64,000 nucleotides of DNA from Toxorhynchites rutilus septentrionalis (Eukaryota > Arthropoda > Insecta > Diptera > Culicidae), in NCBI RefSeq assembly GCF_029784135.1, contig NC_073745.1, positions 315,136,787 through 315,200,786 of the forward strand, written 5' to 3'. Of the stretch, positions 33,004 through 44,094 are shown piece by piece; the stretch's first letter is position 1, and every line of letters begins with the position of its first letter. The notes beneath the pieces were generated by a model that searched no databases, was not told the origin of the DNA, and saw only the letters and a program-made list of their open reading frames with translations. A program made the position numbers and the translations under genes.

Positions 33004-35739
33004 AAGTTCCTACTGTCAACAGTGTCCCAAGCGTTCAATTTGGAGCCAATTTTAAGTCACTCTTGCGAAGACGCCACGCCGCGAGATTGTAATCGGGTGG
33101 AGAGAAAACACGTTCCATGATTCTGGCTGCAGTAAATTGGTTCAACTTTTCGAATCGGTTTGCGCAAGGCAATGCGAAGCTTTAGATGACAATTGAATTG
33201 AATTATTGCCAACCAGTTTGCTGGTTTAAATGTTTTTTTCTCTGGCAAAACAGTTTCTTGAGTCACGATTAACACCTATATTTCACAAGTGGATATGGAA
33301 AGTGTATTGTGTTTCAAAAACTGCTCAAAGTGATCCATCATTTATTAAATCCCATCAAACGCGAGCATTTGTAAATGTTTCCCTGTAACCACATTAGACT
33401 CCTTCTGTAGTATGTTTTATTTTCTAGTGGCAATTAAATCCTAAATCGATATCTTTTTCTTTTCTATTTTTGATCGAAACGGTGAAATGAATCTCGAGTG
33501 ATTGATGGATTTTTATTATCGTAGATTTTGGTCCAGGTTTTTTGCTGAAATATTTCAATCTACCGCTCTGATATAAAGCAGAATTGATTACCTCATAAAA
33601 GAGGAAAATAAAAACATGTTCAAAACATCTACTTTTTTTCGAAAATATAAATACAATTGAAAAATTGGGCTCACATCCAGGCTTGATTTATGATTTGTTG
33701 TTTTCATTTCGTTGTTGGGTCGATTTGCATTGATTAATTTACTAGACCCAGTAAAATTTGTAAAATAAGGAGTCCGAGAGTCGAGGAAGCTGAACCGCTC
33801 CAAAAACAACTAACCACCATAGCTCCTCACCGCCAGCCAAGGCTCGTTTCGGTTGCTATTATGGAGAAGACGGCAGCTGAGTGAAGCAATCGGTTTGAAC
33901 CAACATAAATTACCGCTAAATTATGGGCTAATTTGAATATTTCAAATTCCAAAGTGATGTTCACACACTGGCGGCTGTATTCCCGATCTCTAGGCGGTCT
34001 CATGTGTGTATAAAATGATAATGAGGCGTGTTCAAATGCTCTAGTCGACTAGAAACCGTCCGCAATGCATTGCGTATGCTTATGTTAACACAAATCTTGT
34101 GGGTGTCAGCTGAAGAGGATGATAATTACACTAATTTATTAATCGCGTGGCGGCAATCGAAGATCTACAATCAGCTGGTTGTCAAACACACGTGAAAACG
34201 AGCCTGGTGTGTGCATAAATCGCAACCTCCCCAGTTACCGCGGAATCAAGATATGGTCAGCGATAAATCTTCATTTACACCAATGGCACAACGCCTACCC
34301 GAAGTGAAAGGTCCCACACTTGGCTTTAATTCGAACGCGCCTCTTCGGGACCATTAATATCGCTCCTTTTCATTATCGCTGTTATAAATTGACACCATTC
34401 TCTAGTGGACAGTGGACGGGACGACGAGGCGAGAGATCGAAAATCGGTTCGTGTCCAGCTGAGAGCGATAAAATGCATAATTATACAGAGGTTAATTTGG
34501 AGTCTCGATTTATCACGATCCTCCCGCGGTAGCGCCTTTGTTTTACAGTTATCGAGAAAGGGAGGCGAGAAAAAACAGGGAGAAAAATAATTTAAACAAA
34601 CACACGTAATTAGTTACCATTAATAATTTTATTTATCACGGCGCGAGAGATACGCGTTTCTCCGCATCTTCATTCCGAATGAATTTGGAACTATTAACTC
34701 TATCAAAACAATCGTTTCGAACACACGATGCATATTAAAATCACGGCAAACGATCACAATAAAACGGGACAATCGCAAGCCAAATTTAGGAATACCCGCC
34801 GTGACATCGTCGTACATGGTTCTAGGCTGGGGCTTGAATGCAAATTACCCAACCATAGATGTGGATGGTACTATAAAATATTACAATTGATGAAGTTGGC
34901 CTATCAAACGTTGATAGAGCGTGAAAGAGGCCACAGGAACAGCGCCAAAGTGGAAGATAGTTAAAGTATTAGTCGAGCCCTTGCTTTTGGAGGAGAGGTA
35001 GAACTCGACCTCACGATATGTCAGCAAGAAAAAACCCGAAAAGCTTCCTCCATACCATCTTCTATATGGTTCTCGGTGGCTAAAATCCATTTTGCGTTGT
35101 TGTGTAATTATGAGAATCGGAGTTGATTTATATTCGTCTCTTGATTTCGACTTTCTAATAAGAATAGAATATTTCATCAAGAAATGGAAAATAGAATCTG
35201 AATTCTGAGGAATAACTCATTGTGCCTAGAGCGATCACTATTTAGAGTAAATGATTTATTTCGAAAAAAAAAGCTGGCATCTGGCCCATTTCCCTCGATA
35301 GTTTGGAATGCCTCTCGAGTTTGAAAACTGGAATCCGGAATGAGATATGTGAGATCTAAATTTTCGCATCAGGATTCTGGAATCTATTACTGGGATTTAT
35401 GTTCAAAAATCGAAATCTTAAGCCTGGTATTACGCTACGAGAATTTGAAATCAGTTTTTTTAAATCGAATTATGGAACCTGTAAATGAATTATGCACCTG
35501 TAATTTGACTTCTAAATTCTGAAGATCTAAAGCTGAATATTGAGTCTGTAGTCAGGAATCTGAAATCTCCAATACAGAAATCATAAAATACACAAAATAT
35601 ACAATTTAAAATTGTACTCCAAAAAATCCAACACATTCTTTTGCGTATGACTTTTTATTGCATTTTATTGATGAAATATTGGGGCATTTAATAGTAATAT
35701 GCTTCAATATGAAACTGTTATGAACATTTGGAATCTGTA
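31821..35739. other. No gene recognised
   Basis: Nearly 4 kb with only short ORFs. It contains a GT microsatellite (32967-33000) and, at about 35160-35600, diverged phrases of the GGAATCTG type suggestive of an old low-copy minisatellite. Possibly the least TE-dense stretch of the left half. Confidence 0.4.
32967..33000. repeat. GT dinucleotide microsatellite
   Basis: Seventeen uninterrupted GT units. Confidence 0.95.
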
Positions 35740-36182
35740 CGAGGGCAGTTCGATAAGTTCTTAGCCTACAAAAAAAACAAAATTTTAGAAAAGTGGCGAT
35801 TTATTTCTCAACATAGTCTCCTTTTAGCTCGATACACTTGACCCAGCGATGCTTAAACTTCTTTAATCCATCTAAAAATACGTTTTCTCGAGGTTTACTA
35901 AGTGGGCCTCCCTGGCGGCGATGACCCCCTCATTCGACTCAAATTTATGCCCGGCGAGTGACTATTTTCAAGTTTGGAAACAAAAAAAAATTCGCACAAG
36001 GCCAAATCTGGAGAATACGGTGGATGGGGCAGCAGTTCATAGTGCAATTCGACCAATTTGGCCGTGGCGAAGGCGGAGGTGTGAGTCGATGCGTTGTCAT
36101 GGTGGAAGAGCAATTTTTTCTTCGCCAAATGGGGCCGTTTTTTCTGCAATTCGGCGTCGAATCAGCCCAACAAATCGGCATA

Positions 36183-37281
36183 ACGGGTGTTAAATAAAAA
36201 ATGAGAATTTACTCAACTCAAACTCAAATAAAGAGCGTAAAATATTCTTTCTCCAAGAAAATTGCTCTTTGGGCTCCCTAGAAACAGTAGGCGCGTTTGG
36301 TTGTGCTAGTTTGAATTTAGTCAAAGCAAAGATGGTGTCGAAACAGCATGTGCTCCGCGAACGCATTGTACGGTTCTACGAAACGCATTTCCAGCAAGGA
36401 AAAAAGTTCACGGTGGCACATTTTAAGAAAGAAAATGTACCTGTCAGTACGGTATATCGTATCCTGGGTTCCCTGAACGTAGAGCGGAGTACACGGAGGA
36501 GCAGATTGAGACGGTTAAATCACAGTGTCGGTGGATGACCAAAAAATACCGCGGGATGTCTTTCGTTCTGGACGACGAAAGCTATTTTCCGCTGTCCAAA
36601 ACGCATGTTCCAGGAAATGATAATTACTACTCCAGCGACAAGTCATCCACACCGCCTGAAGTGAAATACAAGTTCAAGCACAAGTTTGAAAAAAAGGTTA
36701 TGTTGTACATCGCCATTTCCGACCGGGGCATTTCAAAGCCTTGGTTTAAGCCGTGCGGTCTGGCAATCAACCAACAAATCTATCGAGAAGAGGGCCTCGA
36801 TAAAATCCTGCTGCCGTTCCTGAACGAGCATCACGCGGATGGGAAGTACGTCTTCTGGCCGGACAAGGCGTCTTCCCATTACGCCACGAAGACGCTGGCG
36901 TATCTTGAGGAGAAAAAGATACCGTTCATGCCGAAAGATCGTAACCCAACAAACTTGTGCCAGTGCCGCCCAATAGAGGATTTCTCTGGCTCACTCAGTG
37001 CCCTAGTGTATAAAAACAATTGGAGGGCCAAGGACACCAAGCAACTGACTACAAGAATTCGGAATTGTATCCGGAAAATGGACGTAAGTGCCGTACAACG
37101 TTCTTGTGAGAGCATCGCGACAATGTTGAGTCGAACAGCAGACCCCGCCCCTTACTCAAACATTCACTGACATTTTTTTGAAGAAAATACATTATGTTAT
37201 TAATAAAAAATACTGAAATCGATGAAAAAAAATTTGTTTATATGTGATTGAAAAAATTCTCGTTTTTTATTTAACACCCGT
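36183..37281 (+). mobile_element. DD37E element with TA target duplication and 28-bp inverted ends
   Basis: Ends ACGGGTGTTAAATAAAAAAT (left) and, on the minus strand, ACGGGTGTTAAATAAAAAAC (right), both continuing GAGAATTT. TA at 36181-36182 and 37282-37283. It is 1099 bp long. It sits inside the mariner at 35740-37695, so it is younger than that copy. Its terminal repeat differs from the DD37E family at 1-555, so it is a second lineage. Confidence 0.88.
36332..37170 (+). pseudogene. DD37E transposase with linker deletion
   Basis: Starts MVSKQHVLRERIVRFYETHF and reads through the first HTH (VSTVYRILGSLNVER). A deletion and frame change near 36485 then join it to EYTEEQIETVKSQCRWM. This removes the second HTH and linker, about 60 residues by family comparison. 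The catalytic core from 36535 is intact: MSFVLDDESYFPLS (Asp 1), YVFWPDKASSHYATKT (Asp 2), CQCRPIEDFSGSL (Glu, 37 residues after Asp 2, hence DD37E). The stop is at 37168-37170. All three catalytic residues remain, but the missing DNA-binding half should prevent end recognition. Confidence 0.85.
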
Positions 37282-37699
37282 TAGTAGAGCCCTGTGACCA
37301 TTGTGTTGTTCTACAGGTAATCGATGTAGATCCCACCTTGTGAATCCCAGAAAACGGTGACCATCTCTTTCCGGCCGGTTCGCCTTCTTCGGAGCACGGA
37401 GTCTACTGTTTCGACTGTTCCTTGGTCTCTGGTGTGTACCAGTGGATCCATGTTTCGTCGACGATTACGAAATGACGCAGAAACTACTTCGGATTGCGCT
37501 TAAACAGTGTCAAACACTGCTCTGAAGTGGTTTCACGGTTGCGCTTGTAGTCCATAGTGAGCAAACGAGGCACCCGTCGCGCCGACAGCTTTCTCATGTA
37601 CAAAATTTCATGCATGATATGACCCACGCGGTCTTTTGAGATGCCTAGTGCTTCAGCTATCTCGCGCCTTTTCAATCGCTGGTCTGCCAATACATTTCA

Positions 37700-39396
37700 A
37701 GAATAAATTCATCCAATATTAGATAAAAGCAATTCAGCATGATCCAAAGAAGTTATGGAAAAAAAATCAAAGCATTATGTAATCCAGGCGGCAGCAAGGA
37801 TATCGACATTGAGTTTGACGGTAAAAATGAAAATATAACTGCAGAGAAACTCAACAATTTTTTCACTTCAAGTGTGGAAGAAATCCACAATGGTATTGTA
37901 GCCTCATCAAACTCACTGAATTTTGTTTTCCCTGGTCTGTCTTCACAACATGGAAACTCTTAGGAAGGTAGTAATGGATTTGAAAAACTGTGCAGGTGTT
38001 GAGAATATCAATAAAACCGTATTAGTAGATGCATTTGATCTAATCAAAGAAAATCTACTATATATCATAAATGAATCGATGCCTCGTGGCGAATGCCCTC
38101 ATAGTTGGAAGAAATCTGTTTTCATACCGATTCCAATAAACCCGGAATCGTCCAAGCCAGAAGGCCGGAGACCAGTTAATATGTTGCCATTATACGAAAA
38201 GATCCTCGAAATCGTTATCAAAGATCAACTGTTGGAACATATAACGAAAAATGGAATTCTGGTGGAGGAACAGTCAGGATTCAGGAAAAACCACTCTTGT
38301 GATACGGCTCTCAATTTATCACTCCTGAAATGGAAACAGGCTATAGAAACGAAGAAAATAGTATTGGCTGTATTTATTGACTTGAAGAGAGCTTTTGATA
38401 CAATAGATCGAATGAAATTACTTAATTTGCTTTCCAATTTTAATGTAACTGGACTTGTATTGAACTGGTTTGAAAGTTACCTGGAAGGGCGACACAAATC
38501 ACTATTTACAGGGACAGTGAATCATCGGCGGGCCCAGTGGATCTGGGTGTACCTCAAGGAAGTGTTCTGGGGCCGCTGCTTTTCTTGCTTTATATGATTG
38601 ACATCAAACAGGTGTTAAATGACAGTGACCTAAACTTGTTTGCTGACGACACAGTGAGATTCATTGTTGCTGAGACATTGCAAGATTGCTACGTCAAGAT
38701 GAACCGTGAACTGCAAAACTTAGGCGAATGGTTGAAATGGAAAAAACTTAAGTTAAACATTAGCAAAACAAAGTATATGATAGTATCGACACGCAATGTT
38801 GACAGTGATAGTCTTAGTATAACTATCGATGGGCAAACTGTGGAAAGAACGACATCAATCAAATATCTTGACGTTATTCTTGACGAAACGCTGCGCTTCG
38901 ACGAACATATAATATACTATAAAGAAGGCAGCTCAAAAATATGGGGTGGTTTGTAGAATTAATCGATTCTTGGCCTTTGAAAGTAAAATCACCATCTACA
39001 AAGCATTAATCGCTCCACATTTCGAATATTGTGCATCTGTGCTATTTCTCGCCATGCGCTTGATATTGAGATGCGATCGACTTGCTCCACGAAGATTTAT
39101 GCTTGAATGCCTACAATGGATGTCAGCGTAACAAATATTGCACTCTTACGTTCATATATAAGATGATCAGCGGTATGACACCAAACTATTTACAAAACAC
39201 GATAACGTATGGAAGAGATATGCACCGATATAACACGAGACAAGCAAGTGACAAGAACCATGAACTTTTGAACGTCATCTACCCAAAACTCACTTTTTTT
39301 ATAAAGGATATCGCCGGTATAACACATTACCAAATGAAACAAAGACAGCAACAAGCCTTCGAATATTCCGTAGTATTTGTAAAGAGTTTTTGAAGC
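37700..39396 (+). pseudogene. CR1/L2-like LINE reverse transcriptase, decayed
   Basis: Plus strand, at least four frameshifts. It begins with an RT-thumb-proximal region (DIDIEFDGKNENITAEKLNN), then CPHSWKKSVFIPIPINPESS, EEQSGFRKNHSCDTALNLSL, the RT A motif AVFIDLKRAFDTID, GVPQGSVLGPLLFLLY (B motif), LNLFADDTVRFI (catalytic Asp pair), LKLNISKTKYMIVSTRN, and a C-terminal region with MHRYNTRQASDKNHEL. The endonuclease is absent, so the copy is 5'-truncated. It abuts the broken end of the mariner at 37695. No clear poly(A) or target duplication was found. Confidence 0.85.
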
Positions 39397-39804
39397 ATGA
39401 TTTAGATTTTTGATCCTGCATATAATTATTGTTAGTATGTAAGATGACGAAGTTTTAACGGATATTTGTATTTTCTTATCTTTAGACCATATTGATGATG
39501 GTTATTTGTTTTCCTTTACCTGTAGACATCGACTTAAACAATACTTGTGAAATCTTCAATGACTTGAGCCCGCGCACGTTAGCAAACATAAACAAACTTG
39601 AGATAGAACATATGCAAAAACAATTATTTGTTGAATGATTCAAATGGGTTTAATGTGGAAACCTGAGGTAAGCTTGGGATAGCTCAATCGGAATACTTGT
39701 AAATTCATCTTCTCAACAGATAATTATATCAAGACTTTTCTGTGTTGTGGCAGATCTCATTGCAGATTCAGGTTGACACGTTTTTACCCCAGGTTGAATA
39801 TAGG
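39397..39804. other. No gene recognised; probable LINE 3' flank
   Basis: AT-rich, no domain; it may hold the decayed 3' UTR of the LINE. Confidence 0.35.
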
Positions 39805-40200
39805 GCTTGAAGTATCGGCTGGAATTAGGCTTAGGTTTGCTCAGCTGTCTGGTCTCGAAAATGATTAACAGACCGTTGTCGGGTAGTGAAGCGGGAATTC
39901 CTTTGTAAATTCAAGGCTAATGCTGACATAGGTATTGGGTTCAATTCCTGATCGGTCAAGGATTTTTTAGGGTTGGAAATTTTCTTGACATGCCTTGGGG
40001 TATGTAAAGTAATGGGCCTGAAGTATCGGCTAGAATTAGACTTGGGTTTGCTCAGCTATTAGAACTCGGAAACAATCGCAATTGCAGGCCGTGGCCTGGG
40101 ATCTGATAAAGCGGGATTTCCCTTGTAAATTCATGGCTAATACTGACATAGGCATTGGGTTCAATTATCGATCGGTCTTAAGATAAAGGCTTGAATTGTT
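39805..40200 (+). repeat. Two tandem copies of an old tRNA-type SINE
   Basis: GAAGTATCGGCTGGAATTAG at 39809 and GAAGTATCGGCTAGAATTAG at 40020 begin two units of about 210 bp. Each has a B-box-like GGGTTCAATTC/A at about 39938 and 40157 followed by GATCGGTC. The first continues AGGGTTGGAAATTTTCTTGA, a phrase seen in mosquito tRNA SINEs. A third partial copy lies at about 40755 (GGGTTGAAAATTAGCTTGAC). Confidence 0.6.
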
Positions 40201-40299
40201 CTTTCGATTAGTAATCTATGTCTGCGGGATAACCAGTCCGTTTTCTTTTCAATTTAATGTGCTCACTGGTTAGTACTGGTTAGTGGAATCAGTTTGTTC

Positions 40300-40425
40300 A
40301 CAAACCGTTCACTCGCAATCAGTTCGTGGGAAGAACTGCCGTTCTTTAAAAAAGAACGACCGTTCGTTCACTCTTTTCGGCGAACTAGTTCTTTCGTACC
40401 GTTCGTGAGCGGTTTGCCCATCTCT
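40300..40425. repeat. hAT-type terminal fragment with palindromic GAACGACCGTTCGTTC
   Basis: GTTCTTTAAAAAAGAACGAC is a hairpin, and the fragment ends GTTTGCCCATCTCTA, which reads outward as TAGAGATGGGCAAAC, a hAT-like terminus. The partner end was not found. Confidence 0.5.
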
Positions 40426-41102
40426 AACTAGAATATCTTGTGAGTAATCGATTAGACTTTAGTTGATATTACTTCATGGGAAGTGTGTGAAAACGATCAT
40501 TTCTTTCAAACAGTTTCGCAAAACTATTGAATTTCGGTCGAGGGGTAAGGGAGGGATTCGAACGAAATGAGCCTGGCCTGAGTTGTGGCAGCCATTTGTG
40601 GCTTCCTCCCACCTTCACCTTTATGTTGGACGCGCGACAGGTAGATTTGTTATTTGTCATTAGATTTGTTTTTTGAATATTTTTTTCACCTTGAAAAATT
40701 AAATGGAATGCTGCCTCGATGCTTCCACGATCAAATTGAATGAGGAAGTGTTGGATTGGGTTGAAAATTAGCTTGACCTACCTTGGGATTATATTTTTTA
40801 TATTTAATCAAAATGAGCGGTACTCAGAAGAAACATATTCTAGGCTACTAAGCGGCAAATCACCACTTAGACTGTGAATTCCATAAAACCTGTTCATCGA
40901 ACAATAACCTCAAGATAACGATTGTTCTCGTCTACTTATTATTTCCCACGAATGATATTTCCGTTATTTAAATTTATGTAAATTTGTGAACAAAATAATG
41001 AAACGAACAACCCAAAACGAATCCTGCCCGTCGAAAACTCTACACGATTTTGACAGTTCCTTTAAATTTACGTATATTTTATGGAAGTGCAATTATGAAA
41101 TA
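40426..41102. other. No gene recognised
   Basis: Only a short unsupported ORF (40469-40660) and part of an old SINE near 40755. Confidence 0.4.
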
Positions 41103-41595
41103 CCGTTCTGAATCATATTTCGGACAACATCATACTTCGGACACTTTGTTCAAATATCTCGAAATATTTAATACACTGATGACATAACTATAACATTAAT
41201 ATCACAATTGCTTCTTCAGAGTAATCCCTTGGTTTCACTATCATTCCATATGAGAACTACATTTGAATTTTAACATAATCGGCAAAAATCTGACAACACT
41301 ACTCATTATCGTTTGTGTTTGACGTTTGCTTAGCGTGAGAACGTAGAATTTACCTGTTCATAAATATTTAAATTTCTCCCGTGTTTCATCAGTTTTCATC
41401 ATCGTTAACAGTTTACGATTACGTTGGATGGGAGTCCCATTAAATTTACTAATCCTGCCAATATTGCTACAACCAATAACTCATCTATTCAACTCCTTAG
41501 TGCGATGGTGTAAATTTCCAAATGGATGGAAATATGCAAAAATAATTCCAATAAAAAAGAAATCAAATGCAAACTCACTTTCAAATCTACGTCCC

Positions 41596-42081
41596 TTGGG
41601 GGTCTCCGTAGCCACATTGGTTGCGCGTTCGCTTAGTAAGCGATCGATCGTGAGTTCATAACTCAGGGCCCTCATTTGACCATCTTTGTGTTGTTACAGA
41701 ATAGCTACGTCCACGCAACAATCATCAGCGATGGAGATCGATCCACGGTCGAAATAAGAGCGATTCATCCATACAACTGCTCTGCTCTGCCAGACACATC
41801 GGGCTACTGTTCTATAAATAACTCAACAATGATCAATCAACTGTCTCCGCTGTCCGGTGGTCCAACTGGATAATGGAAGAACAGAAAGAATAACTCTTAC
41901 GCCTAAATGGCTACTGTGTGAATGTACCATATGTAATGGTATAGAAGGAATACTGGCGAATGGCAACTGTGTAATGTGCTAATTATAGATATGATAACCA
42001 TGTGACATGTACACGATTAAAATTCGGCTCTGTTACAGCTAAAATGCTAATGAGCCTTAAATAAATAAATGGGATAAAAAA
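41596..42081 (+). mobile_element. SINE family S, full length with tRNA-like head, 13-bp target duplication
   Basis: Flanked by AAATCTACGTCCC (41583-41595) and AAATCTACGTTCC (42082-42094). The head at 41600-41665 reads TAGCCACATTGGTTGCGCG (A-box-like) and GATCGTGAGTTCATAACTC (TpsiC-arm/B-box-like). The body includes GACCATCTTTGTGTTGTTAC, and the tail reads AAATAAATAAATGGGATAAAAAAAA. At about 486 bp, it is the best copy of the family found here at four places. Confidence 0.88.
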
Positions 42082-42778
42082 AAATCTACGTTCCATCTCA
42101 ATCCTTTGTGCTTTAACAAAAGTCTTTGAAAGAATTATCAGAAAGCAAATTTGCTCATATATCATCGTGCTGGCTATAGTACCAAAACAGCCATGCTAAA
42201 AGTAATTGATGATATTGCTGTTGTGTTAGACAAAAGTAATTCGGTAGTTATGATTTTGTTAGACTATTCAAAAGCATTTGACACAATATCGCATGCTTGT
42301 TTATGTAGAAAATTAAGTCATAATTTTGGCTTTCGTGTTGAAGTAGTCTCTTTGATAAATTCATATTTGAAAAGTCGTCAACAAGCAGTATTTCATGAAG
42401 GAAAGCTTTCTTGTTTCTTGCCTATTACGTCCGGTGTACCACAAGGGTCAGTACTGGGGCCTATTTTTTTTTCGCTTTATGAGAATGATTTACCTCAAAC
42501 ATTGAAATACTGCAATATACACATGTTTGCTGATGATGTGCAACTATATTTCGACTGCACCAAAATTCAGTATCGAACAAATAAATGTTATACTCAACGA
42601 GGAACTACAGAATATAGCCAACTGGTCTAAAGCAAATGTAATGCAGATCAATGCCTCAAAACCAATGCTCTGTTCATATCACGCTGCAGATCACCTGCTT
42701 TGCCAGAATTGTTTTTGGGACAAGAAAGAATACGTTTTGCCGTGCAACTAGTTTAGGAGTCAACATTGATTCCAGTTT

Positions 42779-43563
42779 GTGCCTCTTTCAAACTCAAAGA
42801 TCCTTGTTCCGTGTATGTCGCAGAAATGGGTGCGATATACTTTGCTCTAGGGATCATTGAAACACTGCCCATCGACCATTATTTTATTTTTTCAGACAGT
42901 CTCAGCTCAATAGAGGCAATCCGCTCAATGAAGGTTGATAAACGCTCATCTTATTTCCTAACAAGAATAAGACATCTATTGAGTGTTTTGGTCGAAAAAT
43001 TATTCAAGATTACCTTAGCATGGGTTCCCTCTCATTGCTCGATTCCGGGGAATGAGAAAGCGGACTCGCTAGCTAAGGTGGGCGCTTTAGAAGGCACTCT
43101 TTTTCAAAGGCAAATTGCTTATAATGAATTTTTCCACATTCCTCGTCAGTATACGCTCGTAAGTTGGCAGCGCATGTGGAGTGGAGATGAGTTCGGTCGT
43201 TGGTTACACACGATTATCCCTAAGGTCTCGACGAGTGCATGGTTCAAGGGATTGAATGTAGGTCGTGATTTCATTCGCGTGATATCTCGGCTTATGTCCA
43301 ATCACTACAACCTAAACGCGCATCTCTATCGCATTGGGCTCGCAGCAAACAATCTTTGTGATTGTGGCGATGGCTACCACGACATCGAGCATGTTGTCTG
43401 GTCGTGTATCCGGTTCCATGCTGCTCGCTCTCAGCTCTCTAGAGCACTAAGAGCACAAGGTAGACAATCGGATATCCCCGTTCGGGATATCTTAGGTAGC
43501 CGTGATCCTGATCTTCTGCTTCATCTATACCTGTTCCTCAGAAACGCCGATGTCAACGTTTAA
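42779..43563 (+). pseudogene. I-clade ORF2: partial RNase H plus C-terminal zinc-binding region
   Basis: An open frame of about 260 codons. The RNase H part has VYVAEMGAIYFALGIIETLP (catalytic Glu), YFIFSDSLSSIEAIRS (Asp) and LAWVPSHCSIPGNEKADSLA (last Asp); the first Asp lies in the lost 5' part. The tail follows as FGRWLHTIIPKVSTSAWFKG, LMSNHYNLNAHLYRIG and CDCGDGYHDIEHVVWSC, ending FLRNADVNV. It is a different subfamily from 54474-58155, with clear amino-acid divergence. The frame is still open, so the insertion is fairly young. Confidence 0.9.
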
Positions 43564-44094
43564 TGATGTTTACTTCGTTGTGTCCCCGTTTCATATCCTT
43601 CCTATCCGATCGATAAACTTTTACTTAGTCGCGGCAATACATACACGCACTCTTTACAGATACACGGGCCACAGGTTGTGCAGTCCACTGATCATTCAAC
43701 AAGAGCCAAAGGTTGTACCGCTCATGACAACTCTACACGAACTGATGATTGCGCCGGCTAGTGACCATTCTATCCTGGATTCCTCGAGTCGAGAAAGACG
43801 CACCACGCTAGATATGGGGTACAGACTAGGGAGCGTTGCTGATTAATGGTCAGCTGCATCCCAATAGGAAGTAGCCCGTGTCGGGCACACGTATAGAGCA
43901 TCGAAGACTGCAACATACCAATTATGAGAACACTTGTAATACTAACCTCGAGCCAACCGCGAGTAATCGGTTACATATTACTAACATAGTTGTAAGACAA
44001 AAATTGTCAAAATATTGGACTCCCGGCCCCGTCAGGCTAACGCCACATGTGCCTTAATAAAAAATATATTTCGGAAAAAAAAAAAAAAAAAAAA
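42779..44094 (+). mobile_element. I-clade LINE, 5'-truncated, with 14-bp target duplication
   Basis: ATTGATTCCAGTTT at 42765-42778 and 44095-44108 flanks it, and the A-run at 44076-44094 is the tail. It holds the RNase H and C-terminal coding region, then about 530 bp of 3' UTR containing CGAGTAATCGGTTACATATT, also seen at 26950. It is inserted in the LINE at 41417-44816. Confidence 0.92.

Larger units (their letters stand above)
35770..37690 (-). pseudogene. Mariner transposase split into two parts
   Basis: N-terminal part (37690-37284): MADQRLKRREIAEALGISKD (HTH), LLTMDYKRNRETTSEQCLTL, FVIVDETWIHWYTPETKEQS (first catalytic Asp kept), then decay. C-terminal part (36180-35770): KKRPHLAKKKLLFHHDNAST (second Asp kept), HTSAFATAKLVELHYELLPH, PPYSPDLALCEFFFVSKLEN (third Asp position is Glu), in alternating frames. 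The inserted DD37E element separates them. There are several frameshifts, so it is inactive. Confidence 0.85.
35740..37695 (-). mobile_element. Mariner, 5'-truncated, split by a DD37E element
   Basis: The 3' end is CGAGGGCAGTTCGATAAGTT at 35740 next to TA. The minus-strand coding part at 37690-37284 continues at 36180-35770 across an inserted element (36183-37281). The 5' end with its terminal repeat is missing, replaced at about 37700 by a LINE. Confidence 0.8.

Noticed and set aside
32793..33120. ORFs on both strands across the GT microsatellite
   Set aside because: Their openness comes from the dinucleotide run (HTHTHT / VCVCVC).
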